DNA of 64,000 nt from Chryseobacterium phocaeense (GCF_900169075.1 NZ_LT827015.1:1240001-1304000), one strand, 5' to 3'. Positions 1 to 7,928 are shown, counted from the first letter of the stretch. Notes: generated from the letters alone by a model not told the origin. Made by a program: numbers and translations.

Positions 1-381
1 AGGATGAAAGATAAAAATGACCGGTACAGGCTGGTGAAGCACCGGATGTTTTATATCTATTCCCCGGATAATGGAAAACTTAGATTTGCCCTTTGCCTTT
101 ATCATATTGCAATCGATCAGTCCCAGCCCCTGATTCCCGATTTCATGACTATTAACACTGCTAAAGGACAGATCGTAGCAAAAGACAAACTGGATTATAA
201 AACCATCCTTTCCAAAAGAGAACTTCAGGTGCTGAAATATGTAGGTGAAGGCTATGCCAGTAAAGAAATTGCAGAATTTTTATCCATAAGCATCAATACC
301 GTAAGCAGACACCGCCAGAATATTCTTGAAAAGCTGAATGTGAAGAATTCCGTGCAGGCATTCAAAGACAGTTTTTATTAA
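1..381 (+). CDS. LuxR-type HTH regulator, 5'-truncated by the window edge
   Basis: This is the C-terminal part of a transcription regulator with a LuxR/GerE helix-turn-helix. About 65 residues at the C-terminus carry the family pattern: LSKREL(Q)VL, then GYASKEIAEFLSIS, then TVSRHRQNILEKL. The reading frame is open to the first base of the window, so the Met codon at base 4 is probably internal and an upstream sensor domain (often PAS-like in these flavobacterial proteins) is missing. The remaining N-terminal 60 residues look like part of such a sensor. No phosphoacceptor domain can be seen. The AraC-type gene follows after about 95 bp on the same strand. Confidence 0.8.
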   Translation, partial: RMKDKNDRYRLVKHRMFYIYSPDNGKLRFALCLYHIAIDQSQPLIPDFMTINTAKGQIVAKDKLDYKTILSKRELQVLKYVGEGYASKEIAEFLSISINTVSRHRQNILEKLNVKNSVQAFKDSFY

Positions 382-475
382 TTTCTACCGGATATTTCCT
401 GAACATCCGAAAAGTTCACCGTGTTTTTTTTATTCTTATCTTTAAATTTATAGATTAAATTTCTACTATAAACCA

Positions 476-844
476 ATGATGATAATGAAAAGAAGCAAAG
501 AAATTACCGGACAGTATTTTGATTTTCTTGAAAAGCACATCCGGGATGTGCTTTCCGGAGTGACCCCTGAATTTATGGAACTCAATGAAATTGCAGGTCA
601 ACTTGCGATTTCCCACACGCATCTTACCGATACCATAAAAAAAGAGAAAGGGAAGCATCCATGTTATTTTTATGACGAAAAAATTATCCACGAAGCTAAA
701 ACGATGATAAGAGATTCCGAACTTTCTATTGCGGAAATTGCAAGAATTTTCACTTATGATCCCTCTAATTTTTCCAAGTTTTTTAAGAAAATGACTGGGA
801 TTACTCCCGGGGAATTCAGGAAAAGCAACAGGGAGACAGTATAA
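476..844 (+). CDS. AraC-family HTH protein (DNA-binding domain only)
   Basis: A 122-residue protein made almost entirely of the double helix-turn-helix of the AraC/XylS family. The first helix-turn-helix spans about residues 40-60 (ELNEIAGQLAISHTHLTDTIKK). The second carries the family signature, IAEIARIFTYDPSNFSKFFKKMTGITPGEFR, near residues 84-116. There is no room for a ligand-binding domain, so it is either a stand-alone regulator or is controlled by a partner. A second Met codon at 485 could also be the start. Target genes cannot be read from the sequence. Confidence 0.85.
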   Translation: MMIMKRSKEITGQYFDFLEKHIRDVLSGVTPEFMELNEIAGQLAISHTHLTDTIKKEKGKHPCYFYDEKIIHEAKTMIRDSELSIAEIARIFTYDPSNFSKFFKKMTGITPGEFRKSNRETV

Positions 845-1164
845 AACACTTAACATATTCATGTTTTTTTAGAGAAAGACACTATCCTGGGAATTTTTTT
901 CTATTTAAAAATTTAAGAAAAGTTTCAGTTGTAAAAAATAATATTTTAGTAATGAGGCAATTGTAAAAACATTTGTCTTTTTTTGTGATTTATTTAGAAA
1001 TAGAGATTTATTACTGTCTTTTTTTTGTTAATTTTAGGTTCAGATAAAAACTAATTAATTATCAAAACGGGTGATTGGAGGTATTGATAGGTAAAATAAT
1101 TTGATTAAAAGATTATAAGACAAAGCGTATTATTTAAAAGGCCATATTTTAAATACCATAGATT
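845..1164. other. AT-rich non-coding stretch
   Basis: No supported gene lies between the AraC-type gene and the promoter of the next gene. The DNA is strongly AT-rich and has no clear hairpin terminator. It is probably the regulatory region of the downstream aminotransferase-fold gene. Confidence 0.5.
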
Positions 1165-1192
1165 TTGCAAGCTTTAAATAATTATATATTTG
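1165..1192 (+). promoter_or_regulatory. Bacteroidota-type promoter of the serine palmitoyltransferase-like gene
   Basis: A -33 TTG (1165-1167) and a -7 TATATTTG (1185-1192) are separated by 17 bp, matching the flavobacterial consensus TTG, 17-23 bp, TAnnTTTG. The predicted start of transcription near 1198 gives a leader of about 58 nt. That leader holds three copies of an ACTAAC/AACAACTAA-like motif and no Shine-Dalgarno sequence. Confidence 0.7.
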
Positions 1193-1255
1193 TTTCTTCA
1201 AACAACTAAACACTAACAACTAATATTAACAACTAACACTAACAGAACATTAAGG

Positions 1256-2512
1256 ATGAGTATTGATTTTACAACAGCAACATTTAAAGATTTTGAGAAC
1301 ATTCCGGATTATGATATTGCTCAGAGAGCAGATTATTTTTATGAATTTCTTGATCACATGAAGTCCAGGGGACACATGAATTACAGACTAAAAAATACTT
1401 CAGGAAGTAATGCAACATTAAATATAGATATTGCCAACCAGAATAATGAGTATGTAAGCTTTGTTTCCAGCGATTATCTCGGTTTTACACAGCATCCTAA
1501 AGTAAAGCAGGCGGCCATCGAAGGAATAGAGAAATACGGAACGGGTACAGGAGCATCACCCCTTATCGGCGGATATTTTGATTATCATAGCGCGATAGAA
1601 AAAAAGATCGCTGAATTTTTTGGAAGAAAGGAAGAGGAAGTGATCTTGTTCACTACCGGTTATGCCGCTAACAGTGCTACTTTACAGATCCTTATGCAGA
1701 AAGAGGATATTGCTATTTTAGACATGGGAGTGCATGCCAGTGTACATGAAGGATGTGCTTTTACCAATAAAAAAACATTTCCGCACAATAATTTGGAAGC
1801 TTTGGAACATATTTTGAAGGTATGTGAAAATACGTACCGTACAAAGCTTGTTATAGTAGATGGAGTTTATTCCCAGGAAGGGGATGTCTCGCGCGCTAAA
1901 GAAATATATGCTCTTGTAAAAAAATACAATGCCTATCTCATGGTAGATGACGCCCATGGCGTTGGGGTCATGGGAAAAACCGGAAGAGGAGCCCTTGAGG
2001 ACGACGGTTTACTGGATAAGGTAGATTTTATAACAGGAACGTCCAGCAAGACTTTCGGTAACCTTGGGGGATACGTAATTGCTAATAAGAAAATAGCATC
2101 ATTCCTGAAGTTCCAGTCGAGACAGCATATTTTCTCAGTAACAGCCCCTCCTTCTTCCTTCGGAATTTTAAAAGCCATTGATTTGATTGATGAAGAACCG
2201 TTCTGGATGGAGAAATTGTGGGATAACATCAATTATTTCAAAACAGGGCTTAATGATTTAGGGTTAGATACCGGAATTACCTGTTCAGCAATTATTCCCG
2301 TGAAAATAGGAGATCAGAACAAGATGTGGGATATTGGCAGAATATTGCTTGAAGCAGGGGTGTATACCAATCCTATTATGTATCCTGCCGTAGCCAGAAA
2401 AGATGCGCGCATCAGAATGACTGTAACAGCCCGACACGAAAAAGAACATCTAGACAAAACACTGAATGTCTTTGATGATATTAATAAAAAATTGCATATT
2501 GCAAAAAAATAA
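1256..2512 (+). CDS. Serine palmitoyltransferase-like PLP enzyme (alpha-oxoamine synthase family)
   Basis: A fold-type I PLP enzyme of 418 residues that most likely condenses an acyl thioester with serine, the first step of sphingolipid synthesis. Family motifs are GTGTGASPLIGG (about 95-106), DDAHGVGVMG (231-240, with His234 and the aspartates that hold PLP) and the Schiff-base lysine in GTSSKTFGNLGG (Lys265). It is slightly longer than the usual 390-400 residues because of an N-terminal extension. Flavobacteria make sphingolipids and sulfonolipids, so a related condensing enzyme using cysteate or another amino acid is an alternative. A TetR-type gene follows 6 bp downstream and may control it. 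Confidence 0.75.
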   Translation: MSIDFTTATFKDFENIPDYDIAQRADYFYEFLDHMKSRGHMNYRLKNTSGSNATLNIDIANQNNEYVSFVSSDYLGFTQHPKVKQAAIEGIEKYGTGTGASPLIGGYFDYHSAIEKKIAEFFGRKEEEVILFTTGYAANSATLQILMQKEDIAILDMGVHASVHEGCAFTNKKTFPHNNLEALEHILKVCENTYRTKLVIVDGVYSQEGDVSRAKEIYALVKKYNAYLMVDDAHGVGVMGKTGRGALEDDGLLDKVDFITGTSSKTFGNLGGYVIANKKIASFLKFQSRQHIFSVTAPPSSFGILKAIDLIDEEPFWMEKLWDNINYFKTGLNDLGLDTGITCSAIIPVKIGDQNKMWDIGRILLEAGVYTNPIMYPAVARKDARIRMTVTARHEKEHLDKTLNVFDDINKKLHIAKK

Positions 2513-2518
2513 TAAATT

Positions 2519-3160
2519 ATGCCCAGAAAAGTAGTGCAAGGCCCCATCAGGGACAAAGAAAAAACAAAGCAAAAGCTGCTTGTAGCAGTTGGAAAAATTT
2601 TAAGAGTGAAAGGATACTCAGGTCTGAAAGTAAGTAAGATTGCAGCGGTAGCCGGTTTCGACAAAAAGCTTATTTATGAGTACTTTGGAAGTACGGATAA
2701 GCTTATTGACGAATATATCAAGTCTCAGGATTACTGGAGTAAATTCAGCCCGGATATCGAAGAAGAAGTACAGGTTGGAAAAGGTAAGGAGGCTTTAACT
2801 CAAGGGATTCTGATGCAGTTTGAAAGTCTTAAGAAAAATAAGGAACTGCAGAAAATTATTCTTTGGGAGCTTTCTGAAAGCAAGCCGATACTTAAAAATA
2901 TCCTTAAGCAAAGAGAAGATGTTGCTGCTAATTTATTTGAAAATGTAACAGATCCTTATTTCGGGGAAAATGCTACTAATGTAAGAGCCATGCTGGCTTT
3001 AATTGCGGCAGGTGTTTATTATCTGAACTTATTTCCTGCATATAACGGAACCGAATTCTGTGGGATTGATATGAGAACAGAAGAAGGAAGAGGTGAGGTT
3101 CAAAAAGTGATCGTAGAGATTATAGACCACTACTACAAAACCAAAAAAGCAAAAGATTGA
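2519..3160 (+). CDS. TetR/AcrR-family transcriptional regulator
   Basis: A 213-residue one-component regulator. The N-terminal helix-turn-helix is clear at about residues 12-58 (TKQKLLVAVGKILRVKGY, then VSKIAAVAGFDKKLIYEYF). The C-terminal 150 residues are helical and would hold the ligand pocket. It starts 6 bp after the preceding serine palmitoyltransferase-like gene, so the two are almost certainly co-transcribed. It may autoregulate or respond to a lipid-related ligand. Both points are inference from position. Confidence 0.85.
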   Translation: MPRKVVQGPIRDKEKTKQKLLVAVGKILRVKGYSGLKVSKIAAVAGFDKKLIYEYFGSTDKLIDEYIKSQDYWSKFSPDIEEEVQVGKGKEALTQGILMQFESLKKNKELQKIILWELSESKPILKNILKQREDVAANLFENVTDPYFGENATNVRAMLALIAAGVYYLNLFPAYNGTEFCGIDMRTEEGRGEVQKVIVEIIDHYYKTKKAKD

Positions 3161-3258
3161 TCGTTAAAAGTTTTCCAATTTTACCAAAAGTAAGTTTTTG
3201 TGCATAATTTGAAAACTTTTAATTTTCAGATTAAAACTATATTTCTTATTTTTGACCA

Positions 3259-4344
3259 ATGGAAAATTTTATCGTATCTGCAAGAAAATACCGCCCCCAG
3301 CAGTTTGACACTGTCGTAGGGCAATCTCACATTACAGATACTTTAGAACATGCCATTGGAGAAAACCAGTTGGCTCAGGCCTTACTTTTCTGTGGTCCGC
3401 GGGGTGTGGGTAAAACTACATGTGCCAGAATTCTGGCCAGAAAGATCAATGAAAAGGACGGCTCTGTTTCAGAAGACGGCTTCGCCTATAACATCTATGA
3501 ACTGGATGCGGCGTCCAACAACTCTGTGGATGACATCAGGGAACTGATAGATCAGGTCCGCTTTGCGCCTCAGGTAGGTAAATATAAAGTTTATATTATC
3601 GATGAGGTGCACATGCTGTCTTCTGCAGCCTTCAATGCTTTCCTTAAAACACTTGAGGAGCCCCCTGCCCACGCTATTTTTATTCTCGCAACTACAGAGA
3701 AGCACAAGATTATCCCTACCATTTTATCAAGATGTCAGATTTATGATTTCAAGAGAATCACCATTGAAGATATTCAGGGACATCTCAGAAACATCGCCCA
3801 GAAGGAGAGTATCCGGTATGAAGATGATGCTTTATATCTCATTGCCCAGAAAGCGGATGGCGCCTTAAGAGATGCACTTTCTATTTTCGACAGGCTTTCC
3901 ACATTTTCCCAGAAAAACATTACACTGGCCAAAGCTGCTGAAGTACTCAATATCCTTGACTATGATCAGTATCTTAACATTGTAGACCTGGCCAAAGAAA
4001 ACAAAATTCCGGAAGTGCTTTTTGCCTTCAATGAAATTGTTAAAAAAGGCTTTGATCCCCATATTTTTATAGCAGGTTTAGGAAATCATTTCAGGGACCT
4101 CATGATGGCACAGAACCCCGGAACCATAGAGCTTATAGAAGTAGGGGAGAAGACCAAGGTGAAATTTGTAGAGCAAAGTCAGAAATGGAATGCCCAGCAG
4201 CTGATCGACGGAATTGAGATCTGTAATCATGCGGATATCAATTATAAAAATTCCAAGAATCCAAGACTTACAGTAGAAATTGCATTGATGCAGCTGTCTT
4301 CCCTGACAGCTAATCCAGGCGATACTAAAAAAAAAAGTTCCTGA
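3259..4344 (+). CDS. dnaX: DNA polymerase III clamp-loader subunit gamma (dnaX, direct reading)
   Basis: The AAA+ part of dnaX, which loads the sliding clamp at the replication fork. Walker A is GPRGVGKT (46-53). Further motifs are Walker B YIIDEVHML, sensor 1 ILATTEKHKI and the SRC arginine-finger motif (LSRCQIYDF). The four-cysteine zinc module seen in E. coli DnaX is absent: the segment between Walker A and ELDAASNNSVDDIR is short and has no cysteine cluster. The direct frame ends after 361 residues, just after domain III, at a TGA that follows an A10 tract. This matches the extent of a gamma protein. The tau-specific part continues in the -1 frame (4329-4955). A TATTTTTG at 3247-3254 is only a few bases from the ATG, so the mRNA could be nearly leaderless. 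Confidence 0.92.
   Translation: MENFIVSARKYRPQQFDTVVGQSHITDTLEHAIGENQLAQALLFCGPRGVGKTTCARILARKINEKDGSVSEDGFAYNIYELDAASNNSVDDIRELIDQVRFAPQVGKYKVYIIDEVHMLSSAAFNAFLKTLEEPPAHAIFILATTEKHKIIPTILSRCQIYDFKRITIEDIQGHLRNIAQKESIRYEDDALYLIAQKADGALRDALSIFDRLSTFSQKNITLAKAAEVLNILDYDQYLNIVDLAKENKIPEVLFAFNEIVKKGFDPHIFIAGLGNHFRDLMMAQNPGTIELIEVGEKTKVKFVEQSQKWNAQQLIDGIEICNHADINYKNSKNPRLTVEIALMQLSSLTANPGDTKKKSS
4327..4336 (+). promoter_or_regulatory. A10 slippery tract for gamma/tau production
   Basis: Ten consecutive A residues read as ACT AAA AAA AAA AGT TCC TGA in the direct frame. A -1 shift within the run gives AAG TTC CTG and opens the downstream frame. That -1 frame has a TAA at 4326-4328 immediately before the tract, and the direct frame stops at 4342-4344 immediately after it. 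The shift must therefore happen in this window of about 15 bases. Ribosomal slippage and RNA-polymerase slippage (A11 or A8 transcripts) both fit. Confidence 0.7.
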
Positions 4345-4955
4345 TATTAGCACCGTTTCTCAGTGAAAAGCAGGAAGTGAAAATTCCTGAAAAAGCTCCG
4401 GAGAAAAAAGAGGTTATTAAGGAAGTTCCTACACAGCAGGCTGAAACCATCCAGGAAGTCTCTGTAAAAACCACCAAACCTTTATCAAGACAAGGAATCT
4501 CTTCAGGGTTCAGCATTAACTCTTTTCTGAATAAAGAAGAGAAAGAGGTAAAAGAAGAAATGGTAGCTGTAAAAACAGAAAATCTTCCCAAAAATCATTT
4601 TACTGAAACAGACCTGCAGATGGAATGGAATCTGATGCTGAAGCAGCTTCGGAACAAAAATACTTTCATTTTCAATGCAGTGAAAACTTTCAAGCTGATC
4701 AAAGCAGGGGAGAATGTCATTAAGGTTTTATACCCTTCAGATTCTGCCAAAGTTGAATTTGACAAAATAGCCGGAGAATTTTTTAATCATTTCAGAACCA
4801 AAGTTCACAATCATGCTATTGAGATAGATTATCAGAGAGATTTTGATAACCTCAAAATTGAAGTGATGACCAAAAGAAAAATCTTTGAAAAATTCATGGA
4901 GAGAAATCCGCTTCTGAAAGATCTGGATGATCTGATGAAGTTTGATCTGACCTGA
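4329..4955 (+). CDS. dnaX: DnaX tau-specific C-terminal region, reached by -1 frameshift
   Basis: An open -1 frame of about 206 codons after the A10 tract, with no ATG near its beginning. It has the two parts expected of a tau extension: a low-complexity Lys/Glu/Pro/Val linker (about the first 90 codons) and then a folded helical domain that starts near ETDLQMEWNLMLKQL and ends NPLLKDLDDLMKFDLT. Joined to the 359 codons before the slip it makes a protein of about 565 residues, a normal length for flavobacterial DnaX. The extension would bind the polymerase alpha subunit and helicase. The other explanation is a one-base homopolymer error, or a true frameshift that leaves only gamma. Confidence 0.8.
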   Translation, partial: KKKFLILAPFLSEKQEVKIPEKAPEKKEVIKEVPTQQAETIQEVSVKTTKPLSRQGISSGFSINSFLNKEEKEVKEEMVAVKTENLPKNHFTETDLQMEWNLMLKQLRNKNTFIFNAVKTFKLIKAGENVIKVLYPSDSAKVEFDKIAGEFFNHFRTKVHNHAIEIDYQRDFDNLKIEVMTKRKIFEKFMERNPLLKDLDDLMKFDLT

Positions 4956-4981
4956 TTTTTTGTATTGATCATAATTTTTTT

Positions 4982-5010
4982 TTGTCAGATTAAGTTTTTT
5001 TATATCTTTG
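4982..5010 (+). promoter_or_regulatory. Promoter of the aromatic leader / DAHP synthase transcript
   Basis: TTG (4982-4984), an 18-bp spacer and TATCTTTG (5003-5010) match the Bacteroidota consensus exactly. Transcription would begin near 5016, giving an untranslated region of about 370 nt before the DAHP synthase ATG. That leader contains the aromatic-rich reading frame. Confidence 0.75.
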
Positions 5011-5088
5011 TCAAAGATTTTTGTTAAAATTAGATTTTTGACAAAAGCAAATCAGATTAAAACTAAACAACAGAAGTTTCAGAATCCA

Positions 5089-5217
5089 GTGGAAAAATCG
5101 TTTATCCCATCTCTGTCTCAGTTTGTACCCGCTAATTTCTTTAGCGGTTATTTTAGTTTTTCTGCTTTCTATTATAGAAATTTCAGAACGTATTACCGAT
5201 TTTATTGGTATTACTAA
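5089..5217 (+). CDS. Aromatic-rich leader peptide (putative attenuator of DAHP synthase)
   Basis: A short reading frame of 42 codons if it begins at the GTG at 5089; a TTG at 5038 in the same frame is another start, and no ATG is present. The last 26 codons before TAA hold 16 aromatic residues (7 Phe, 8 Tyr, 1 Trp), ending RTYYRFYWYY. Such a run directly upstream of the enzyme that commits carbon to Phe, Tyr and Trp is the hallmark of ribosome-mediated attenuation. Shortage of charged aromatic tRNAs would stall the ribosome here and alter folding downstream. The start codon and mechanism are inferred; the composition and position are read directly. Confidence 0.7.
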   Translation: MEKSFIPSLSQFVPANFFSGYFSFSAFYYRNFRTYYRFYWYY

Positions 5218-5340
5218 CTGAATTTCTTTCCAAAAAATACTGGAGAAGTAAAGTCCTTTTATTTTCCTGATTCCTTTAAACAATTTTGAACGGCATTTTT
5301 TGAAAAGAATTATAAAAATAAATTTTATAATGAAAGGACT
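5129..5340 (+). promoter_or_regulatory. Candidate attenuator structures downstream of and within the leader peptide
   Basis: Several inverted repeats lie in the leader. A 7-bp CCGCTAA/TTAGCGG hairpin (5129-5135 with 5141-5147) and an imperfect GTATTACC/GGTATTAC pair lie inside the Phe/Tyr codons. AGTCCTTTTATT (5252-5263) can pair with AATGAAAGGACT (5329-5340) over 12 bp. An all-AT 9-bp hairpin (5309-5317 with 5323-5331) shares bases with that right arm, so the two are mutually exclusive. No strong U-run follows, so it is open whether termination, translation or RNA stability is controlled. Confidence 0.45.
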
Positions 5341-5385
5341 ATTGCTGTTATCTTAAAAATAAAAAAAAACAATAAATTTAAAAAT

Positions 5386-6465
5386 ATGAATTTAAAAGAT
5401 GTAAAAAACGAGTGGATCAACGAGCTTTCACAGCCATTAATGATCGTGGGACCATGCAGTGCGGAAAGTGAGGCTCAGATGCTTGAAACCGCTAAAAGAA
5501 TAAGGGAAACCAATGCACAGGTTCCTATCTTCCGTGCAGGAATCTGGAAGCCCCGCACCAAGCCGAATGGCTTTGAAGGAGTAGGTGTAATTGGTTTGAA
5601 CTGGCTTAAGAAAGTAAAAGAAGAATACGGATTCAAGACAGCTACAGAGGTAGCGAATGCCCACCACGTATTTGCAGCTCTGGAAGCTGATGTGGATGTT
5701 CTTTGGATTGGGGCCCGTTCTACGGTAAATCCTTTTACCGTTCAGGAAATTGCCATGGCTTTGAGAGGAACAAATAAGCCGGTATTTGTGAAAAATCCTG
5801 TAAATCCGGATCTGGCTTTATGGATTGGAGCTTTGGAAAGACTTTTAGGACAGGATATTAAAAACCTTGGGGTGATCCACAGAGGATTTTCAACATACCA
5901 GAAAACAAAATACAGAAATAACCCGAACTGGCAGATCGCTCTTGATTTCAAAAGCCAGTTTCCCAATATTCCGATGCTGATAGATCCTTCTCACATCTGT
6001 GGAAACAGGACAGGTCTTGCAGATGTTACCCAGGAAGCATTGAACGTAGGATACCAGGGAGCCATTATTGAAACCCACTGTAATCCGGATGAAGCATGGA
6101 GCGATGCATCTCAGCAGATCACACCGGAAGTATTGGCAGAACTGATCGGAAACTTAAAGGTAAGAAATTCAGGTCTTGCAGGTTTTGATAACGAGATGGG
6201 AAGACACAGAACCCTGATCTCCGATCTTGACTTTCAGCTGATTGAACTTCTTTCCCAAAGAATGAAGATCTCCGAAAAGATCGGTAAGCTTAAAAAAGAG
6301 AATGATATTGCTATTTTCCAGCCTGAAAGATGGAAAGTAATTACAGAATACGCCACGCAGAAAGCCAGGGAAACAGGAATGTCTCAGGAATTTATTGAGA
6401 AGGTTTTCAAAGCAATCCACGAAGAATCTATTGAAGTACAGAATAGTATTATGATTAATAGATAG
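5386..6465 (+). CDS. Bifunctional DAHP synthase / chorismate mutase
   Basis: A fusion of two shikimate-pathway enzymes, 359 residues. Residues 1-262 are a type I beta-type DAHP synthase that joins phosphoenolpyruvate and erythrose 4-phosphate; motifs are GPCSAES (22-28, metal-ligand Cys24), KPRTKPNGFEG, GARSTVNP, DPSHICGNRTG (His203) and ETHCNPDEAWSD. Residues 265-359 are an AroQ-type chorismate mutase (GRHRTLISDLDFQLIELLSQRM). This domain order is known from other Bacteroidota, where prephenate binding to the mutase domain inhibits the synthase. It is expressed from the promoter at 4982 through the aromatic leader, so transcript-level control by aromatic amino acids is likely to add to that feedback. 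Confidence 0.93.
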   Translation: MNLKDVKNEWINELSQPLMIVGPCSAESEAQMLETAKRIRETNAQVPIFRAGIWKPRTKPNGFEGVGVIGLNWLKKVKEEYGFKTATEVANAHHVFAALEADVDVLWIGARSTVNPFTVQEIAMALRGTNKPVFVKNPVNPDLALWIGALERLLGQDIKNLGVIHRGFSTYQKTKYRNNPNWQIALDFKSQFPNIPMLIDPSHICGNRTGLADVTQEALNVGYQGAIIETHCNPDEAWSDASQQITPEVLAELIGNLKVRNSGLAGFDNEMGRHRTLISDLDFQLIELLSQRMKISEKIGKLKKENDIAIFQPERWKVITEYATQKARETGMSQEFIEKVFKAIHEESIEVQNSIMINR

Positions 6466-6627
6466 ACTGAAGGAGTTTAAATATCAGGGTGCGGAATCAC
6501 TATAAGTTCCGGATCCGTGTAAATAACAGGGCTTAGGGCATCTGGATTAAAGGAAAATATATGATTTGTTTTCAAGTATATCCGGAACCCTAAGCCCTAA
6601 TTCCTTATATTTGCATCCATATTATCT

Positions 6628-7554
6628 ATGAAAGGAAAAATCATAAAATCTACAGGCAGCTGGTATCAGGTCATGGAATTCGAAACAGACAAAATTTTCG
6701 AAGCCAGGATTCGTGGTAAATTCAAACTGATTAAAACAAGGCTTACCAATCCGCTTGCTGTAGGAGATTTTGTGGAATTTCAGCTCGAAACCGACGGTAT
6801 TGCCTGGATCACCAAAATAGATCCACGTACCAACTATCTGATCAGAAAATCGGTTAACCTTTCAAAAGAGGCCCATATTATTGCTTCCAATATAGATCTG
6901 GCGTGTTTTATTTTTACGCTGAAACATCCGGAAACCTCACTGGGCTTCCTTGACCGGTTTCTGGCATGCTGCGAGGCTTATAATATCAAACCTCTTATTC
7001 TGTTTAATAAGATTGATGTTCTGAATGATGAAGAAATAGAATTGGTAAAAGATATCGAATTTCTTTATCAGGAAATAGGGTATGACACGCTGGAAATATC
7101 ATCGTATTCCAAACTCAATTTCGATGAGCTTCAGGAAATTCTAAAAGATAAAACATCTGTGTTTTTTGGTCATTCAGGGTGTGGAAAGTCTACATTAGTG
7201 AATGCTTTGCAGCCCGGCCTGAATTTAAAAACTTCTGAAATTTCGGATTCCCATTTAAAAGGAAAGCATACCACTACCTTTGCCCAGATGCATTTCTGGG
7301 ATTTTGGCGGAAACGTCATCGATACCCCCGGTGTCCGTGAGTTTGCAATGATTGACATTGAAAAAGAGGAAGTCCAGCATTATTTCCCGGAGATTTTCAA
7401 AAAGAGGGAAGAGTGCAAGTTTCACAACTGTCTTCACATCAACGAACCCAAATGTGCTGTCCTGGCTTTACTTGAAACCGGAGAAATTCAGCATTCCCGT
7501 TATGCTACCTATGTAAAGCTGATGGAAGAAGCGGAAGAAGCTTCCCAGAAATAA
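6628..7554 (+). CDS. rsgA: Small-subunit-dependent GTPase RsgA
   Basis: A circularly permuted GTPase of 308 residues that acts in late 30S ribosome maturation. The order of G motifs is diagnostic: G4 NKID (127-130) comes before G1 GHSGCGKST (181-189) and G3 DTPG (232-235). An N-terminal OB fold occupies about residues 1-70. The C-terminal zinc module has the expected C-x4-C-x-H-x5-C spacing (Cys263, Cys268, His270, Cys276). A TATATTTG at 6606-6613 suggests a short leader of roughly 10 nt, but no good TTG lies at the usual distance upstream. Confidence 0.95.
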   Translation: MKGKIIKSTGSWYQVMEFETDKIFEARIRGKFKLIKTRLTNPLAVGDFVEFQLETDGIAWITKIDPRTNYLIRKSVNLSKEAHIIASNIDLACFIFTLKHPETSLGFLDRFLACCEAYNIKPLILFNKIDVLNDEEIELVKDIEFLYQEIGYDTLEISSYSKLNFDELQEILKDKTSVFFGHSGCGKSTLVNALQPGLNLKTSEISDSHLKGKHTTTFAQMHFWDFGGNVIDTPGVREFAMIDIEKEEVQHYFPEIFKKREECKFHNCLHINEPKCAVLALLETGEIQHSRYATYVKLMEEAEEASQK

Positions 7555-7880
7555 ACTACCTGCAACCAAAACTTTTATCTTTACTTTGATTACATGAGTT
7601 AATCTGAGAATATCTGCCTGTTTATTTTTACAAAAAGATGCCGGGCTCCATAAAGGATATTCCGGATTTACAATAATTCTACTTTTACGGTCATTAATTC
7701 TGCCAAAAATGGCAGTATTCTCTCATCAATTTTTTTCTTAATACAAAAGACGAAAAAAATATCAAAAAATTAATATTATCTCATTGATTGAAATAGAAGC
7801 AATAATGTATTAATATGCTTTTATTGGGTTTCAAAAATTATCAAATCCTCAATAATAAAGTTGATTTTTTGTCAATAAAA
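7555..7880. other. Intergenic region with one palindrome
   Basis: No gene is supported here. The notable element is the 16-bp palindrome CTGCCA-AAAA-TGGCAG at 7700-7715, which could be an operator or a small hairpin. The rest is AT-rich DNA. Confidence 0.45.
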
Positions 7881-7881
7881 A

Positions 7882-7899
7882 ACCCAGCCGAAGCTGGGT
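7882..7899. terminator. Hairpin with minus-strand T-tract
   Basis: ACCCAGC-CGAA-GCTGGGT, a 7-bp stem with a stable tetraloop. It is flanked by A residues on the left, which read as a T6 run on the minus strand, so as a terminator it would work best leftward. No minus-strand gene is visible to its right, so its client is unclear. Confidence 0.5.
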
Positions 7900-7928
7900 A
7901 AAAACTAATAACCATGAAAACTCAAATT
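7900..7928 (+). repeat. AAAAACTAATAACCA element, copy 1
   Basis: AAAAACTAATAACCA followed by TGAAAACTCAAATT. A second copy, AAAAACTAATAACCA then CAAAGCTCAAATT, is at 12584-12611. Both lie beside a hairpin. The ATG at 7914 opens a 37-codon frame (to 8027) that begins MKTQIKHENRNR; coding is uncertain because the second copy lacks the ATG. Confidence 0.5.

Noticed and set aside
455..862. Open frame on the minus strand over the AraC-type gene
   Set aside because: It is a shadow of the AraC-type gene, with atypical composition for this genome and no family signal.
4377..4955. A separate gene starting with GTG at 4377
   Set aside because: It has no promoter or spacing of its own and matches the tau extension of DnaX. 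The open frame extends back to the A10 tract, which fits a frameshift product.
5008..5088. TTG at 5008 as the start of the aromatic leader peptide
   Set aside because: The predicted promoter -7 element is at 5003-5010, so the codon would lie upstream of the transcription start. A start at 5038 or 5089 is more likely.
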